This document shows, in pieces, positions 19,511 to 27,763 of a DNA stretch of 64,000 bases. Source of the stretch: Methanosarcina siciliae T4/M. Lineage in GTDB: Archaea; Halobacteriota; Methanosarcinia; Methanosarcinales; Methanosarcinaceae. Numbering within the stretch: the stretch's first letter is position 1; each line of letters starts with the position of its first letter. The stretch lies in the NCBI RefSeq assembly GCF_000970085.1, contig NZ_CP009506.1, positions 558,001-622,000 of the forward strand. The letters are read 5' to 3'. A model generated the notes under the pieces. The model ran no database searches. It was not told the origin of the DNA and saw nothing but the letters and a program-made list of their open reading frames with translations. The translations under genes were made by a program, and so were the position numbers.

Positions 19511-20050
19511 ATGGTTCTGGATGAAAGTAAATGGCTTTCGATGTTGATTCTCGTTTTTATCTCGGCAATTTTTCTTTTATCCCTCTATGAATCCGGGAAT
19601 TTGTCCCTGGGTGTGAATGACGTTGATAACTATGGAGGGATTAACAGAGATGTATCGGAAATATTAAGAAAAATATACGTGAATGATAGCGATTTCCAAA
19701 ACCTGACAAAAGGCAACTATTCAGGTGCAGGTGCAATCTTCAATGAAACCGGGGAATCCACAGTATATATCCGGATTAACGGCTGGTATATTCATAAAGC
19801 AACTATTGAGCTGCAAAACGGTACATCAAAAACCATTGGACCGAGTGCCTCTATGGAAGAGCTCTACAAAGAAGCTGATTCTCTAAACGGGTCCGTAATA
19901 TCCACTTATTCGCAAATTACCGGTGGAGAATTCTATGTGATAATTGTTGATACGCCAAATGAAACCGTGAAATCGATTGAAAAGGTGGATGAGTTGCCTG
20001 AATGGACTACAGTAGCTGTAATTGAAGAAGTTTCGGAAAATGAACCTTAA
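19511..20050 (+). CDS. single-pass membrane-anchored exterior protein, unknown function (copy 2)
   Basis: 179 residues, close paralog of 14496: N-terminal membrane segment (LILVFISAIFLLSLYE), then the same exterior domain. It diverges in the last ~15 residues. The annotated ATG 19511 is only 1 base after GGAGG (19505-19509), too close for normal initiation. The in-frame CTG at 19517 is 7 bases away, exactly as in the paralog. The true start is therefore open. It follows DUF3160 paralog 3 as its homolog follows paralog 2, and is followed by a strong hairpin terminator. Confidence 0.65.
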   Translation: MVLDESKWLSMLILVFISAIFLLSLYESGNLSLGVNDVDNYGGINRDVSEILRKIYVNDSDFQNLTKGNYSGAGAIFNETGESTVYIRINGWYIHKATIELQNGTSKTIGPSASMEELYKEADSLNGSVISTYSQITGGEFYVIIVDTPNETVKSIEKVDELPEWTTVAVIEEVSENEP

Positions 20051-20079
20051 AGTATATTCTGAATCGTGGTTTTCAGGAA

Positions 20080-20111
20080 AAAAAACCATCTATAAAGCCT
20101 CATGGTTTTTT
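20080..20111 (+). terminator. hairpin terminator
   Basis: AAAAAACCAT 20080-20089 pairs with ATGGTTTTTT 20102-20111 over a 12-base loop, 30 bases after the stop codon. The T-run forms part of the 3' arm. Confidence 0.65.
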
Positions 20112-20155
20112 CTTCCTCGTAAATAATGATAGCAGCTATAGATACACTATGTTTT

Positions 20156-20206
20156 CTATCCGAGCATCATATCTATCCGAGCACCATATCTATCCGAGCA
20201 CCATAT
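20156..20206. repeat. tandem repeat, 3 x 17 bp
   Basis: Three units of CTATCCGAGCACCATAT (20156-20172, 20173-20189, 20190-20206) with one mismatch in the first. No spacers. Confidence 0.85.
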
Positions 20207-20284
20207 ATCTGTCCTATAAAGTGTTAATACTGGAAATATGATCATAATTAAGCGTGAATTGTTTGATGACCTGGCTAAAAACTT

Positions 20285-20377
20285 TATTATTTATGTTAAA
20301 TATGTTAAAAAATAGTTTATAAAGTTTAAACAAATCTTTCGGAATAGATTTGAGCTTCCATTGTGTCCATAGGCATG
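20285..20377 (+). promoter_or_regulatory. leader cassette copy D: diverged promoter with hairpin kept by compensating changes
   Basis: The upstream box TTTGATGACCTGGCTAAAAAC matches copies A and B; the TATA region (TTTATTATTTATG) is weaker. The arms have changed to AAGTTTAAA 20322-20330 and TTTGAGCTT 20349-20357, yet all nine positions still pair (two as G-U). The following TTGTGTCCATAGGCATGG corresponds to the TTGTGCCCGGAGGCATGG of the other copies. The gene at 20425 follows directly. Confidence 0.5.
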
Positions 20378-20424
20378 GTTATTTTAGCATTTTGATTATT
20401 TAAGTATTGAACTGGAGCAGGCAC

Positions 20425-21090
20425 ATGTTTTACAAGAAAATTAACCGAAATATAGTGTTTTTTATCTTTTTGGTAGTTGCTGTTGTTGGGGTGTGGTTTT
20501 TACTTAATTTCATTAAAATTGGTCCCGGCTTACCTCCTTCTGAATCCATGCCAAAATGGTACATCCCCGGATCCTGGCAAAAACATGAACAGAGCTGTAC
20601 ATCACTTTTTCCGGAAATCTCTTCTTACTGTGATAAGAGGAATTTTTCCGGAGGAAAATTTATAAGTGTCTGGTACTTTGATGATGAATCTAAATTTCTA
20701 AACGGAGAAGAGATGCTTTATCTCCATCTGGAAGAAAACGGTAATGTGTTCCATCAGGAACTGAATATTAGTACAGAACTTCATGAAGAAATTGAAAGAC
20801 GTGAAGTTGAAAATTTCCCTAATATCACATCTTTTAATTCAACAAGATATGAAAGCCCTAATACGTCGGGATACTTTATAGTATACGAGAGACCTTTCCT
20901 TAAAGGGAGAGAAGACTATTTCATAGCTTATTACGGAATCATGGGAACAACAAATCTCTCTGAAGAAACTCCAGCGCTGAAAAAATTGATTGCAGAATCC
21001 TTTTATATGTCTAATGAAGAAGGAAAAGTTGACGGTTTAAAGATGGGGAATAAAAAAGGAACGGGTAATTCGTTACTTCCATGGTTTTAA
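20425..21090 (+). CDS. membrane-anchored exterior protein, unknown function
   Basis: 221 residues. One N-terminal membrane segment (NIVFFIFLVVAVVGVWFLL), then an exterior domain with two early cysteines (EQSCTSLF, SSYCDKR) and sequons. ATG 20425 is chosen over TTG 20407 because GGAG 20414-20417 lies 7 bases upstream. It is led by leader D. I recognise no family. Confidence 0.65.
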   Translation: MFYKKINRNIVFFIFLVVAVVGVWFLLNFIKIGPGLPPSESMPKWYIPGSWQKHEQSCTSLFPEISSYCDKRNFSGGKFISVWYFDDESKFLNGEEMLYLHLEENGNVFHQELNISTELHEEIERREVENFPNITSFNSTRYESPNTSGYFIVYERPFLKGREDYFIAYYGIMGTTNLSEETPALKKLIAESFYMSNEEGKVDGLKMGNKKGTGNSLLPWF

Positions 21091-21299
21091 CAAAAAGGTT
21101 AGCCCTCATTTGCATTTTTTTCGATGAGCAGATCCCAAAATTCAATACGTGATTCCATTGGTCATCAGCTAAGGAATTTTCTTGCCCGAAAGCTATCGAT
21201 TTTGCACCAGAAGTCTGCCTCAATTTTGCCCAATCTTCCTCAAATTGACACCTGCTCTATCTCCTTATACGTTAAAATTTTGAACATCTGTTGTGGAAA

Positions 21300-21703
21300 T
21301 GGATGCAATATATCATGATTCCTTACTTAACCGAAGAAGCATGGATATGAATTTAATTATTCAACGGTATCTTCCGGTATCGATACGCCTTATTCTACTT
21401 TTCTCCATAACGGTTTCGGCATTTTTGCAGGCTACCCTCACGAAAAGGTCACTCTGGTATATACAAAAGGGGACGAAGAAATACGTATTGTTGAAAGCAT
21501 TTCTAAAAAGAGTTTACCTGCAATTCAGGATCTTGAAAATGAAGTAGAGCCTGCTCTGGTCAAATAACAAGGATGTTACGATTTCTCCGGTATTTGGAGG
21601 AAATATGAAAGCTCTGGCCTGGCAAGATGGGGAACTCGAAATTACTATTTTTTCTTCTCTTGATAAGGGGGAGCTACTTAATATTGCAGAATCTTTCTCC
21701 TGA
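21300..21703 (+). pseudogene. 3' fragment of the LolA/DUF4367-like lipoprotein gene (copy 2)
   Basis: The sequence is strongly similar to the last ~400 bases of the gene at 15070, including EFNYSTVSSGIDTPYST, GYPHEKVTLVYTKGDEEIRIVES and GELLNIAESFS. There is no 5' part or signal peptide, and an extra A (after GTCAAAT, about 21565) shifts the frame. The 3' flank continues into leader E exactly as the parent gene continues into leader C. Bases 21091-21299 hold nothing I recognise. Confidence 0.8.
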
Positions 21704-21914
21704 TATCCGAGAAATTTTAGAACGAATAAAATAAGCGGTGAAGTTACAGACTTCACATTCTTTTTTGTTGTAAAAAAGTACTGGCGACATTTGGGAGTTA
21801 CAATCATTCTGTCAAAATCATCATGTAATTTCTCATATAAAGTGTTACAACTGATGAAAATAATCGTAAATTCAGCGTTTATTGTTAAATGATATGGTGA
21901 AAAACTTTATACTT

Positions 21915-22047
21915 TATATAATATATCTGATAAAATAGTTTGTGGAGTTCAAACGCACATTCCAGAGTAGATTTGAACTCCATTGTGCCCGAAGGCATGG
22001 TTAGTGTTAGCTTTGCGGTTATTTAAGTTTTGTCTGATTCTGCCTCT
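21915..22047 (+). promoter_or_regulatory. leader cassette copy E: TATA box, 5' hairpin, distal pairing
   Basis: TATATAA at 21915 lies 29 bases before GGAGTTCAAA 21944-21953, which pairs with TTTGAACTCC 21972-21981 (10 bp). GAAGGCA 21991-21997 faces TGCCTCT 22041-22047 with one mismatch. The box TGATTCTGCCTCTGGAGTAA just before the next gene is shared with copy F. Almost identical to copies C and F over more than 150 bases. Confidence 0.65.
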
Positions 22048-22076
22048 GGAGTAACAAAATGGTGAGGTAGAAACAA

Positions 22077-23026
22077 ATGATAAAAAATAAATTTGGAATC
22101 AAAATGCTAATTTTGGCAATTCTGCTGGTAAGCATGGCGTTTGTGCCGGCTGTGAGTGCCTCTTTTGAGAAAACCAATTAACAACAGATGCCAGAAGAAG
22201 TAAAAGAATGGATTGAAAAAATACGGTGGATGAAGAAACAAAAATTTGGAGAGCGAAACAAACCGAACAATGGATGCAAAATCATACTGTAAATGTAACA
22301 TCAACTACAACTTACAAATACTATAATGGGCAACTCGAAATAAAAGAAGTTTATACAAGTAAAGATCCTGAAAATAAAGCTAAAGTCAATGATTTTACAA
22401 AAATAAATAAAATACCAATCAGCGCAAAAGATAAAATCACGATTTTAAATGGTGAGTCCTTCACTCTTGAAGAAGGAAGCGAGAAAGTTATCGTAACTGA
22501 AAAAACAGTAGTAATAACAAGTCAAACTGATCCATACCCCTGGTGGGGTTATGGCTATCAATATCCTCAATGGACATGGTCAGAAGACAATGGCCAGTAT
22601 GCCAGAGAAGACCCGATAAATCTTGCATGGGAATATACAAATCTCAATACTGTAAAAGAAAAAATGTTGGATCAAGGTTGGATCAGTGTGTCTTACCCAT
22701 ACGAGTATGATCAATACGTATCTGATCCGCAATATGGTTGGATATTGGATGAAGGTGTAGCGGACGATAAATATGGTATTTTGGGTCGCTATCATACAAG
22801 GTTATGGCAGATGAGCAATGGTGATGTTGTTGCAAATGCACATCATGATAACGATTCTCCCCATCAAGCTGATCAATATGAAGAAGCTGAAGATTTAGTC
22901 GCTGGGTTTTTTGATAATGATTTAAATAATTGGTGGGTGCTGCATGACCATTATGAGCTCGATAATTACATAGCAAATCCACTGAACGATGAGTATGCAA
23001 CTTGCATATATAAAGTTGGAAGTTAA
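22077..23026 (+). pseudogene. secreted protein gene broken after its signal peptide
   Basis: ATG 22077 encodes a signal peptide (MLILAILLVSMAFVPAVSA) and then hits TAA at 22179-22181 (codon 35). The same frame continues QQMPEEVKEWIEK; loss of one A in the run at 22215-22221 then moves it to the frame that stays open from 22226 to 23026 (266 residues, KIWRAKQTEQWMQNHTVNV...). Restoring one A and the stop gives a ~315-residue exported protein rich in Tyr/Trp/Asp (YPWWGYGYQYPQWTW). Family not recognised. The intact 3' part could be translated from GTG 22226, but no ribosome site is visible there. Confidence 0.7.
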
Positions 23027-23094
23027 TTTGAAGGTATTATAGTATAGCGGAGAAGGTGATTTTATCACCACATTTATTTTTAGGAGGCTAGATC

Positions 23095-23535
23095 ATTAAT
23101 TTTCAAAAAAGATTGATTTTACCATTAATTATCTCGTTCATTATTTTTGTCACTGTAATTATTGTTAATATGGAAAGCACATTCTTCAAAATATTTGGTG
23201 ATTATGAAGCGGATGTTAAGTATATTATTTCTACTATTACTATACTTATTTTCCCTATAACTCCAATTATTTATGGGTGGGTTACAAAGGATAAGGTAGG
23301 ATCCATTGTAGTTGGAGTAACACCAATCATTGTTGTTTTACTTTATGGAAATTTTATTTTAGGAAGTACATATTACATGAATAGAATTCTCAAAGTAATT
23401 GTTTATACTGGAAGTTTAGCAACTCTTGGTGGTTTAGCCGGGTATTTTTCATCAAAGAGAGAATTTAAGTACCTTATTATTTCCATTTTTTTTGGAATAC
23501 TGTGGATTCCGGTTTTCTTAAGTGGAATCAATTGA
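23095..23535 (+). CDS. small integral membrane protein, putative ATT start (copy 1)
   Basis: 146 residues with four hydrophobic segments and no long soluble part. Motifs shared with the gene at 29942 are PITPIIYGW, SLATLGGLAGYFSSKREFKYL and GILWIPVFLSGIN. The best start is ATT 23095, because AGGAGG ending at 23087 is 7 bases away and the paralog has ATT at the same spot. The alternative TTG 23113 has no site and would cut the shared NFQKR/K start. The last ~124 bases are identical to the paralog. Family unknown; the glycine-rich third segment looks like a helix-packing region. Confidence 0.65.
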   Translation: MNFQKRLILPLIISFIIFVTVIIVNMESTFFKIFGDYEADVKYIISTITILIFPITPIIYGWVTKDKVGSIVVGVTPIIVVLLYGNFILGSTYYMNRILKVIVYTGSLATLGGLAGYFSSKREFKYLIISIFFGILWIPVFLSGIN

Positions 23536-23562
23536 TTTTAAAGTCTAACTGATGGCAATAAT

Positions 23563-24839
23563 TTCAGTACTTCGCTAAAAATCTCTTCTCCATGTCTTCT
23601 CTCCATTCGTTTACCTCAGACACTCCACTACTAATCTAACCTTCAACTTTCTTCTCAGCCATTCTTCAATTAGAAGTATAAACATTTCAAATCTGAACTT
23701 ATCTTCATCTATAACTTGTGGTCCTCTCTTGACAATTGTAAAATGTTTTTTCTGAATGTATAGCCATATGTTTTTTAACAGGAAAGATATCAGTGCATAA
23801 AAGTACCTGATAATTGCGTTTTTAGATGAGGTCTTTGGTTTAACTACATTCCTTATCCTGTATGAAGATTCAATAGCAAATCTTCTTCTGTAAACCGTAC
23901 TGACCTTTTTTGGAGACCATTTGACTCCAAAAACGACAAAACCAAGATTTTCACATCCCCTTTTTTTCTTTTGCCTTTAAGGTACTTGACGTCAATTACA
24001 ATGTCCAAAAGAATCTTTTTCTTAGAGTTCCCCATAACATATTGTTCGCTACGTGCCTTATTCCCTTTCAGGATCTGCTTTATCCGCTCGCCTTTCTTAA
24101 CAACTGGAACTATATGTGGAACCTGGTTACTTTGCAAAAATTTAAACACGTCAATAGAATAAAACTCTCTATCCAGGCAGAGAATCTTAATATTAAAGTT
24201 CAGTTTTTTGATGAGGCCGATTAAATGGGAGAGGTATTCAACCTTTGTTTTATCCTTTTCGACAGGAAGAACAGATATGGTAAACCTCTCATTCTTGTTA
24301 ATGATATAAAGAGAGACATATGAGTAAAAGGAGTTTGTTGACTTTTTAGCCTGTCCACCTATTACATATTTCTCATTAGATGAATCTTTTTTTCCATAAT
24401 AAGGATCATTGGTATAATCAGCAGCGAATTCATAGCACTTGCCTGTTTTCAGGGTTTTTATGAGTTCTTGAAGGAGAATCTTTTCATTCGATTTGATCAG
24501 TTCTTCCATGTTTAGTTTTTTAAGATGGTATCGTAGAGATGTTTCGCAAGCAACATTCTTATACTGTGTCGTAACAGAATGAACAGAATTCCTGTTGATT
24601 GACATACTCACAACGGTACGAAAAACGTCTTCACTTGTAAGAGAACCATTGATCTTGATGGTAACATGGTCAGTGAGAGGTCTTAATACGGTATCAATAC
24701 ATTTTTTTGACTTTAATTCTATTTTAGGGGAATATCCAGACTTATATGGTGGAAAAGACATACTGAGGCAGTTTTTATCACATATAAAGGTATCGAACAG
24801 CCTCGTTTAGGAGGAAATGAAAATTAGCGAAGTACTGAA
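23563..24839 (-). mobile_element. ISH3-like insertion sequence, 1277 bp
   Basis: Inverted ends TTCAGTACTTCGCTAA 23563-23578 and TTAGCGAAGTACTGAA 24824-24839 (16 bp, perfect) flank one transposase gene on the minus strand. The flanks do not join into a continuous sequence: the left is the 3' flank of the gene at 23095, the right a lipoprotein-gene fragment. Rearrangement therefore happened here, and no target duplication can be read. Confidence 0.8.
23611..24761 (-). pseudogene. ISH3/IS4-type DDE transposase, one frameshift in an A7 run
   Basis: The upstream frame gives 302 residues from ATG 24761 with DDE-type landmarks: AADYTNDPYYGK (first Asp), ILCLDREFYSIDV (second Asp) and the FTISVLPVEKDKT strand. 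At 23961-23967 (seven T on the plus strand) the frame ends early. A -1 slip on A AAA AAA G joins the next frame, which continues CENLGFVVFGVKWSPKKVST through RRRFAIESSYRIRN (third acidic residue) to TAA at 23613. The joined product is ~383 residues, normal for the family. It could be a mutation or programmed frameshifting. Confidence 0.7.
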
Positions 24840-24844
24840 TATAT

Positions 24845-25256
24845 CACAATTCCTTACTTAATCGAAGACGCATGTATATGAATTTAATTATTCAACAGTA
24901 TCTTCCGGTATCGATAGGCTTTATTCCACTTTTCTCCATAGCAGCTTCAGCATTTTTGCAGGATACCCGCAAGAAAAGGTTACTCTGGTATATACTAATG
25001 GGGACGATGAAATACGTATTGTAGAAAGCATTTCTGAACAGATTTTACCTGAAACTCAGAATTTTGAAAGTGAAGGAGAGCCTGTTCCGGTCAATAACAA
25101 GTCCGGTACTCGGTCAATAACAAGTCCGGTACTATTTCTTCGGTATTTGGAGGAAATATGAAAGCTCTGACCTGGCAAGATGGGGAATTCGAAATTACTA
25201 TTATTTCTTCTTTTGATAAGGGGGAGCTGCTTAATATTGCAGAATCCTTCTCCTGA
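24845..25256 (+). pseudogene. 3' fragment of the LolA/DUF4367-like lipoprotein gene (copy 3)
   Basis: Matches the end of the gene at 15070 (STFLHSSFSIFAGYPQEKVT, DDEIRIVESISEQ, GELLNIAESFS) but lacks the 5' part. A 23-base tandem duplication around CGGTCAATAACAAGTCCGGT (about 25089-25133) breaks the frame. It directly abuts the ISH3-like element. The downstream flank is the same leader region, interrupted by the IS5-like element. Confidence 0.8.
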
Positions 25257-25392
25257 TATCCGAGAAGTTTTCAGAACGAATAAAATAAAAGGTGAAGTTA
25301 CAGACTTCACATTCTTTTTTTGTAAAATAAGTACTGGCAACATTTGGGAGTTACAATCATTCTGTCAAAATCATCATGTAATTTCTCATATA

Positions 25393-26252
25393 GAGCCTAT
25401 CCCAAAAGTAATATTATGTTGAAATTATAAATTTACTTTTATGTCATTTCGTGAAATCGATGATGTTCTATGGAACTCCATAGAACCTTATCTTCCTCCA
25501 CAGAAACCACTTACAGGAAGGCCGCGTGCAAATATGAGGAAGTTAATGAATGGTATTTTTTACGTTGTTATGACCGGTTGTACGTGGAAAGACGTTCCCA
25601 AAGAGATATGGATCAAAAGTCAACAGTTCATAGATTTCATCTATATCTGTGTGAACATGGTATCTATCAGAAGATTTTCAATGAACTTTTGAACAAAGGT
25701 TACGATTTGAATAAAATAGATCTTTCTCAATGCTTTACTGATACAAAGGATGTTCCGGCTAAAAAAGGGGGAATATCGGCTACGATGGTCACAAAAAAAT
25801 AAAAGGAATAAAAATAAGCGTTTTAGTAGATTTACAAGGTCTACCTCTTTCGATTATTATTGTTCCTGCAAATAAGAATGATTCTACACTTTATATACCG
25901 ACACTTAAAAATTTCAATATAAAGAGACCTATAGGAAGGCCTGTTAACAGGCCTTCCAAAGTAACAGCTGATGCAATGTATGATACAGCTAAAATTAGAA
26001 AATATAACAGGAGAAGAGGAATAAAGTCCAATATACCAGTAAATAAAAGAAATCGGAAGAAAAAGAAGATAGGAAGACCAATAAAGGTAGATCAGGAAGA
26101 ATACAAAAAGAAAAGCATAGTAGAAAGGTTCTTTAGCTGGATAGAGTCATGCAAGAAAGTATTTCCAAGATATGAAATTAAAGAGACATCATATTTAGGA
26201 GTTGTAATGGTAGCAGCAATAATTAGATTAAATGAGCTTTTGGGATAGGCTC
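25393..26252 (+). mobile_element. IS5-like insertion sequence, 860 bp, with 3-bp target duplication
   Basis: Inverted ends GAGCCTATCCCAAAAGT (25393-25409) and CTTTTGGGATAGGCTC (26237-26252). The flanks are ATA on both sides (25390-25392, 26253-26255). Removing the element and one ATA restores CTCATATAAAGTG, which copy E has uninterrupted, so the insertion site and duplication are directly visible. The element split the region just upstream of leader F. Confidence 0.9.
25441..26248 (+). pseudogene. IS5-family transposase, multiply frameshifted
   Basis: Starts SFREIDDVLWNSIEPYLPPQ (N-terminal DUF4096-like domain) with CTWKDVPKE, then needs +2 bases' worth of shift near 25604-25620 to reach STVHRFHLYLCEHGIYQKIF...DLSQCFTDTKD. 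It shifts again at AAAAAAGGGGG (25761-25771) to NIGYDGHKKIKGIKISVLVDL, and continues with DAMYD, RRGIKSNIPVNKR and KSIVERFFSWIE (DDE catalytic region) to the end. One slip (the A-run) could be programmed as in some IS5 relatives, but the first is not, so this copy is probably inactive. Confidence 0.8.
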
Positions 26253-26330
26253 ATAAAGTGTTACAACTGATGAAAGTAATCGTAAATTCAGCGTTTATTG
26301 TTAGATGATATGGTGAAAAACTTTATACTT

Positions 26331-26463
26331 TATATAATATGTCTGAGAAAATAGTTTGTGGAGTTCAAACGCACCTTCCAGAGTAGATTTGAACTCCATT
26401 GTGCCCGGAGGCATTGTTAGTGTTAGCTTTGCGGTTATTTAAGTTTTGTCTGATTCTGCCTCT
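26331..26463 (+). promoter_or_regulatory. leader cassette copy F: TATA box, 5' hairpin, distal pairing
   Basis: TATATAA at 26331, 29 bases before GGAGTTCAAA 26360-26369, which pairs with TTTGAACTCC 26388-26397. GGAGGCA 26407-26413 can pair with TGCCTCT 26457-26463 in all seven positions (one G-U). It is followed by GGAGTAAAGTAAAGAGG and ATG 26488. Near-identical to copies C and E. Confidence 0.65.
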
Positions 26464-26487
26464 GGAGTAAAGTAAAGAGGTTAAAGA

Positions 26488-27262
26488 ATGATTTCAAACA
26501 GAAAATTTGGAATTGGCGCACTACTTGCTGCAATATTGATCGTGAGCATGGCGTTTGTGCCTATTGTGAATGCGCAAGTAGATACAACTGCTGAAATCAC
26601 GAATGATGAAAACTCTCCATGAAAATTATCCGATGAAGAGGCTGCGGTAGTTAAGCAAAAAATAATGAATACATTACTTGAAAAAGTGAAACAAAACCCT
26701 GATAAAACATATAAAGTAATGGTTCAGGTATGGGATACTAAGGCAATAGATGAATTACAAGATGTAGACATGATAGAAGGATCTAACAATACATATATTG
26801 TCAACGCGGAAGGAAAAGTTTTGAAGGAAATTCTTAAAGATAAATTAAAGGGAAAACATAACAAAATAAACCTAATAACTGAAGTATCTGATACTTCTGA
26901 AAACTCTGTAAACAAAACAGATAACTCTTCTGATCTATCACTAAGGTCAACATCTCGGAGTTATAAATTTGCTGGTGAACTATCTCCTCCTGACGACTGG
27001 TGGACATGGACTATAAATTCTGACGAAGACCGAATAGAAATTGACTCCGATTTATACGATTGGGTTTACAACGATGTTGACCTTACACTCTATGATCCTA
27101 GCTTGAACTTCATAGATGATGATACCATAGACGTGAATGGACTATACGTACTGGCATATACAAATGGAGTTAGTGGTTAACTGGCAATGGCAATATTGGG
27201 GTGAATTTCTGGATGATGAAGGAACAGGTTATTCAGGTACAGCTACCGCATACAATGATTAA
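26488..27262 (+). pseudogene. secreted protein gene with stop after signal peptide and late frameshift
   Basis: ATG 26488 with AGAGG 8 bases upstream encodes a signal peptide nearly identical to that at 22077 (LVSMAFVPAVSA versus IVSMAFVPIVNA). TGA 26620-26622 (codon 45) interrupts; the same frame continues KLSDEEAAVVKQKIMNTLLEK to 27180. An extra T near 27178 then hides NWQWQYWGEFLDDEGTGY...AYND, ending at TAA 27262. The repaired product would be ~257 residues, with a C-terminal beta domain resembling pre-peptidase or carbohydrate-binding modules (GELSPPDDWWTWTIN, DVDLTLYDP), which is tentative. Confidence 0.7.
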
Positions 27263-27278
27263 AAGGAGAAACAGGTAA

Positions 27279-27410
27279 ATGACCTTTACTCCATTTCTCT
27301 CTATTTTTAAGGAGATCATATCATTTATCTCCCCACTCCTTAACACCATTTTGCTTTTCTATATTGCACTATTGTTAAATAAAATTTATAAAGTAATCAA
27401 CGAAAAATGA
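27279..27410 (+). CDS. small hydrophobic membrane peptide, 43 aa
   Basis: ATG 27279 to TGA 27410. Hydrophobic centre (SPLLNTILLFYIALLLNKIY) with a basic tail (KVINEK), i.e. one membrane segment. AGGAGA 27264-27269 and AGGTAA just upstream offer a ribosome site. It resembles the 32-residue peptide at 28867 in its LLN-x-IL start and Lys-rich end. Function unknown; this could be a chance frame. Confidence 0.4.
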   Translation: MTFTPFLSIFKEIISFISPLLNTILLFYIALLLNKIYKVINEK

Positions 27411-27440
27411 AACTTTTTAGGACTTACGCAGTCGTAGTCT

Positions 27441-27653
27441 ATGCATTTCGTATTATTACAACATTTACGATATCACTCTAAATTTAAGTTGTATCCTGGT
27501 TTTGGCTGGTCACACGACAGTATTGTTCAACATGAAATTTCCCATGATTTTGATACTGAGGAAGGAAGCACTTTCGAGTATCAACATCCTGCTGAATGCA
27601 TAATGAATTCTGAATGGGCTTATGGCGGTACAAACATATGGTTCAGTCCATGA
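27441..27653 (+). pseudogene. fragment of a secreted zinc metalloprotease
   Basis: The short frame contains GWSHDSIVQHEISHDFDTEEGS, with the HExxH zinc motif (HEISH), and then ECIMNSEWAYGG, a Cys-Ile-Met 'Met-turn'-like segment seen in archaeal metzincin-type proteases. No signal peptide or N-terminal domain precedes it, and the 3' part stops at TGA although the same frame continues IKVVNNGT. Just upstream is GGACTTACGCAGT, which also occurs in part at 58229 and may mark an old insertion end. Confidence 0.55.
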
Positions 27654-27763
27654 ATTAAAGTCGTAAATAATGGTACATAGAATTAAACACGAGGTGTAAA
27701 TCCCTCTTTTTCAATATTTCCCACTAAAAAAGTCATGTCTTGAGTTCTTACGGAGGTATAAAC

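Noticed and set aside
26620..26622. In-frame TGA as selenocysteine or recoded codon
   Set aside because: A second frameshift later in the same gene and a similar broken neighbour favour decay; it is not TAG, so pyrrolysine does not apply.
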